From the NCBI GenBank assembly GCA_029263415.1, contig JAJCXN010000015.1, forward strand, positions 124,001 to 188,000: 64,000 nucleotides of DNA. Direction: 5' to 3'. Shown here one piece after another: positions 61,230 through 64,000 of this stretch. The notes under the pieces are model-generated. The model did no database searches. It was given only the letters and a program-made list of their open reading frames with translations, and was not told where the DNA came from. Numbering within the stretch: the first letter of the stretch is position 1; each line of letters starts with the position of its first letter. Origin of the DNA: Acidobacteriota bacterium. GTDB taxonomy: Bacteria > Acidobacteriota > Thermoanaerobaculia > Multivoradales > Multivoraceae. The position numbers and the translations under genes are program-made.

Positions 61230-62006
61230 TCAAAGGCCTTCCCAGGCCACAAAGCGAGCTCGACGGCCATCGTCCGCAGCCCAGCGTGAGGCACCGCGCA
61301 CCGTTGGGTCCGTGCCACGCCGGAACAGCAGTCCATCATGCAAAGGTTGTAAGACTGCCGTCCCATCCAACTCGTCGCTGAACAAGGTGACATGGTCGCC
61401 GACCTCTGGAAGGTCGGGGAATCCTTGCGCCCGCACGCAGATTTCGACCCCAGCGATCTCCATCCGGCCACCCGACTGGAAGAAGATGACTTCTCGCGGC
61501 ATGCTCACCCCCAAGTCCTTTTGCTTGGTGAGAAGGCGGACCAGATAGAGGTAGCCATAGCGAGACTCGTGGAACACGCCCTGCAGTTTCTGAACTACGA
61601 TCCCTTTGAAGATCTTGTTGGCCTGTGAGGCTAGCTGGCGCAGGTCCTCTGGATACCCAACGAAGTTGGACGCTTCGAAGAAGTCCACCACACAGCCGTC
61701 GACGCGATAGTCAGCACTTTTTGGTTGCTCCAGATAGTCGACCATCCGATCCCGTACCGAGCCTGGGAGGTCGTCATTCTGGCCGGTCTCGACGGCCTCC
61801 GAAATATGGCGGCTCGAGAGCCAAAGGATGGGTTCGCCAATCGTACGGGGCCCGAGCTCGTCGGGAAGTTCTTGTACATTGGATGCGGGTCCGGTGGTCT
61901 GTGGCATTCCGGCCAGCAACACGGTCGAGAAGAGCGCTAGACAGACTAGGCAGCACCACCATCGACTGCTCGACACAAATGAACTGCTCACAAATTGGGC
62001 TCGCAC
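61230..62006 (-). CDS. Exported protein of unknown function
   Basis: A 258-aa product starting at GTG 62006, with AAAGGAGA 4 bases upstream; a longer frame to 62075 lacks this. Signal peptide core WWCCLVCLALFSTVLLAG. The mature part has cysteines in YRVDGCVVDFFEASN and MEIAGVEICVRAQG and several beta-strand-like segments (SRYGYLYLVRLL, PREVIFFQSGG), but no domain I can name. It lies between the interrupted decarboxylase and the cyanophycinase-like gene on the same strand, 97-107 bp from each, so co-transcription is plausible though not certain. Confidence 0.65.
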   Translation of the reverse strand: MRAQFVSSSFVSSSRWWCCLVCLALFSTVLLAGMPQTTGPASNVQELPDELGPRTIGEPILWLSSRHISEAVETGQNDDLPGSVRDRMVDYLEQPKSADYRVDGCVVDFFEASNFVGYPEDLRQLASQANKIFKGIVVQKLQGVFHESRYGYLYLVRLLTKQKDLGVSMPREVIFFQSGGRMEIAGVEICVRAQGFPDLPEVGDHVTLFSDELDGTAVLQPLHDGLLFRRGTDPTVRGASRWAADDGRRARFVAWEGL

Positions 62007-62102
62007 AGGTTCTCCTTTGAAGAGTAGAGATGTCCTCTGCCCACTGAACTCACCACCCACTACTGGTGCAAGCAACGAGTTGTCGAACTGCAGACCGTAG
62101 GC

Positions 62103-63005
62103 TTACCGAACGGTGGCAAGAGCCTTCCGTTCTCGCATGTCGTATCGATCGCCCGGGGACAACACGAAATACGACTTCTCCCAAGGCTGGTAGTGGCGCT
62201 GGTTGTCGTGAATCGCAACCATCCACCGGCCAACCACTTCCAGAGTGTCACCCGTAACGAAGATGGCGGTTCCCTCAGACAAGCCGACCCCTAACAGGTG
62301 CGGATGCTGCTCGATGACCGGAACCAAATCGTCCCACCGCATTCGAGTGTCGACGTGCTGATCGATTGCCGTTCTACGCAAGAACTCGAAGCCCAGTTGA
62401 TGATGCGGTTCTTCAGTCATCACCACTTGTGACCCGGAGGTGTCTCCGCGCACCAAATACTCCCCTTGAATGGTTGCACCAGCTGACGAGCCTCCAATGA
62501 TCCCGCCGCGAGCGAGCACCGCGTGCAGTTCATGGTAGGTGAGTGTTCCCGCGTAGGAATCGACGATGTTCCATTGCCTCCCTCCTGGAAACCACACCGC
62601 CGTGGCGACTTTCAGCGGCGCTACGAACTCCTCGCTATCGGCTTCCTTGGGATCGTGCGTGTGCAGCATCGACACATTGACCACGCCTGCCTCGCGCCAC
62701 GGCCCGAGCACTCTCGCTTCATCAAACACGCGGACCCTACCCGCGGCATCGAAGTTGCCACCGGCCGTCGGCACAACCACGAAACGACCTGCAGCAGCCC
62801 CGCCCCCAAGCTCAATGAAACGCTCGATGATCCCGGTGTCCGCCAACGGTCCCCCGCCCGCTAGAACGAGGGTACCGCGCTCGGGCCCGTACACGGGGGT
62901 GGCCTGGTCACTCGCCTGCTCCTGAGCCCACACCGTCGTCGTCGTGCCGGCGAGGAGGGTCGCGACGAGTGCAACTGCCAGGATCTGGACTTCTCGGGAC
63001 CGCAT
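62103..63005 (-). CDS. Exported cyanophycinase-like peptidase (S51 family)
   Basis: The 300-aa product has a signal peptide (VQILAVALVATLLAGTT, cleavage near VWAQ). The S51 fold is evident from GTLVLAGGGPLADTGIIERF, VVVPTAGG, WFPGGRQWNIV and the nucleophile elbow IIGGSSAGATI with Ser174. The glutamine/histidine-bearing VVMTEEPHHQLGFEFL and the late HLLGVGLSEGTAIFV segments agree with cyanophycinase, which degrades the aspartate-arginine polymer cyanophycin; related enzymes act on other beta-linked peptides. AGGAG abuts an ATG at 63011, so the in-frame ATG 6 bases further (63005) is preferred. The exported location suggests scavenging. Confidence 0.87.
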   Translation of the reverse strand: MRSREVQILAVALVATLLAGTTTTVWAQEQASDQATPVYGPERGTLVLAGGGPLADTGIIERFIELGGGAAAGRFVVVPTAGGNFDAAGRVRVFDEARVLGPWREAGVVNVSMLHTHDPKEADSEEFVAPLKVATAVWFPGGRQWNIVDSYAGTLTYHELHAVLARGGIIGGSSAGATIQGEYLVRGDTSGSQVVMTEEPHHQLGFEFLRRTAIDQHVDTRMRWDDLVPVIEQHPHLLGVGLSEGTAIFVTGDTLEVVGRWMVAIHDNQRHYQPWEKSYFVLSPGDRYDMRERKALATVR

Positions 63006-63183
63006 CGCCATCTCCTGGTCAATTATCGTGCGCGCAAGCCTTCGACATCCAATCGATCCTAGCCGAATCCAAGTAAGGAGCCGCGACCTCTGGACCGGTC
63101 AAGTGGAGTCAGGTCAAGTGAAGTTTGCCACGACAGAAGTGAACCCTCACCCGGCCACTCAGGCCTGCTCCGCGCGGACTCCG

Positions 63184-64000
63184 TCAGCTCTGTTTCCCGA
63201 TCCACAAGCGGGTCAATCCTTCGCCCACCACATCGCGCTTCGCATTGCCCGAGAGTCGGCGCAGCGCAGAGATGTAAGGGGGCAAGAAACGCACTCTCGC
63301 GGGCCACGCGCGACGGGTGCGACGCACAACACCCAGCGAGATCTTGTGCACACGGCGGTCGCGAGCGGAGAACCTCAGACCAAAGTCGGACCTCAAGGAC
63401 TCGGGCAGGAGTCCGGCGGTCATGATGCGAAGCCACCGCATCATCGGGGCGGCACTACGCCGATAGGGATGGAAGAGGAAGGACCCGATCTCTTTTGCGT
63501 GACCGCCCACCGAGAGTCGCGAGGACGACCACATGTCTTGGTTGTAGGCCTCAAAACGATTCCAATCCGTTGGCAGCAGGCTAGTGTCGATGCCGAACAA
63601 ACGAGCAAAGAGGCGCGTCTCCCGGTAGTACTGTTCCTTCTCTTCGCCGCTCAACGGCCGTACGACCCGCTCGAAGACGCTGATTGACGTTTCCCAGAGC
63701 GTCGCATGCACCCACAGCAGCGAGTGTTGCTCATTGGCACGGTAGCGACTACCAGCCTCATACTGGCCGACGTCTTCCTCGAACCGGCCAACGATCCGTC
63801 GATGGACCCCGTGCACTCGACGGGCGGCCTCACAGGCGGTGCTCAGATCGCCGAAGACCATCGCAAAGACGCTAGCGAAGGTGCGTCGAAAGCGACCGAG
63901 AGGATCGGATCGCGTGTCGGAATGCTGGTGGATCGCTTCGGCAATGAAGGGATGAGCGAGCTGCAGCAGCGCCGCTCGACCGCCACCGAGAAACAGCACC
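63184..64000 (-). CDS. MpaB/DUF2236-family heme oxygenase-like protein, 5' end cut by window edge
   Basis: The frame is open to the right edge, so the N-terminus is missing; about 271 residues are visible of the 290-330 usual for the family. Motifs fit the MpaB (DUF2236) family related to latex-clearing oxygenases: GGGRAALLQLAHPFIAEAI, VFGDLSTACEAARRVHGVH, NEQHSLLWVHATLWETS and EEKEQYYRETRLFARLFGID. The histidines in these helices are the likely heme ligands. MpaB proteins oxidise organic substrates, such as mycophenolate intermediates; no substrate can be inferred here. The next gene, cyanophycinase-like, lies 178 bp further on the same strand. Confidence 0.85.
   Translation of the reverse strand, partial: VLFLGGGRAALLQLAHPFIAEAIHQHSDTRSDPLGRFRRTFASVFAMVFGDLSTACEAARRVHGVHRRIVGRFEEDVGQYEAGSRYRANEQHSLLWVHATLWETSISVFERVVRPLSGEEKEQYYRETRLFARLFGIDTSLLPTDWNRFEAYNQDMWSSSRLSVGGHAKEIGSFLFHPYRRSAAPMMRWLRIMTAGLLPESLRSDFGLRFSARDRRVHKISLGVVRRTRRAWPARVRFLPPYISALRRLSGNAKRDVVGEGLTRLWIGKQS

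Noticed and set aside
59696-61471. Two separate genes, a 321-aa and a 263-aa protein, for the decarboxylase region.
   Set aside because: Both halves belong to one PLP decarboxylase in the same frame; the first 116 codons of the longer reading have no ribosome-binding site or family match.
62944-63687. A 247-aa plus-strand frame.
   Set aside because: Antisense to the MpaB-like gene and the cyanophycinase start; no family pattern.
1-64000. CRISPR array, tRNA, rRNA, transposase or integrase genes.
   Set aside because: None was found by reading both strands; the tandem repeats present are 6-24 bp units without CRISPR-like spacers.

Overview
This 64 kb window is about 60 % G+C, contains no tRNA, rRNA, CRISPR array, integrase or insertion sequence that I can see, and looks chromosomal. 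The gene families point to Acidobacteriota, and most likely a Thermoanaerobaculia-like lineage: two orphan FtsX/MacB-type permeases of the ADOP kind with a PadR regulator, three ToxR/CadC-like winged-helix membrane regulators, an Oar-like TonB receptor with a carboxypeptidase-regulatory plug, a large-family ECF sigma factor, a PknB-type kinase with helical repeats, and many secreted multidomain proteins. This placement is an inference from family content; no marker gene is present.

Layout. 0-9 kb: a lipoprotein metallo-beta-lactamase-fold hydrolase (cut by the left edge), a lipoprotein sulfatase followed by a GH36-like alpha-galactosidase (a probable sulfated-glycan pair), a styrene-oxide-isomerase-like membrane protein coupled to a two-Rossmann flavoprotein, then a secreted trypsin-like protease divergent from a winged-helix membrane regulator. 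9-16 kb: two small membrane proteins, an S41 protease and an ADOP permease. 15-28 kb: a TolB-propeller/amidohydrolase divergent from a winged-helix/TolB regulator, a second ADOP permease with a downstream PadR gene, a winged helix fused to an alpha/beta hydrolase, a metalloprotease-like lipoprotein and a protein with an IPTL-CTERM-like tail. 28-41 kb: three tandem AIM24 genes, an M48 protease, the TonB receptor, an AraC regulator behind a hexanucleotide repeat, an MFS exporter, a serine hydrolase and a DUF2135-like lipoprotein. 41-55 kb: a Ser/Thr kinase, then on the minus strand five tightly coupled genes for exported proteins (Ig/discoidin-like multidomain protein, PpiC-type chaperone, GWNLV/P-domain protein, a 927-residue protein whose C-terminus recalls Tc-toxin A subunits, and a tail-collar protein), preceded by an ECF sigma gene. 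55-64 kb: two divergently transcribed secreted propeller proteins, a PLP decarboxylase interrupted by an in-frame stop, a secreted unknown, a cyanophycinase-like peptidase, and an MpaB/DUF2236 oxygenase cut by the right edge.

Themes. (1) Export dominates: at least eighteen products carry signal peptides or lipoboxes, and three end in the same short D-G-F-E tail followed by a tryptophan. (2) One-component sensing: winged-helix membrane regulators lie next to, or are fused to, extracytoplasmic hydrolases three times in 18 kb. (3) The best candidates for an undescribed system are the coupled five-gene export operon at 44.4-54.0 kb and the shared DGFE tail.
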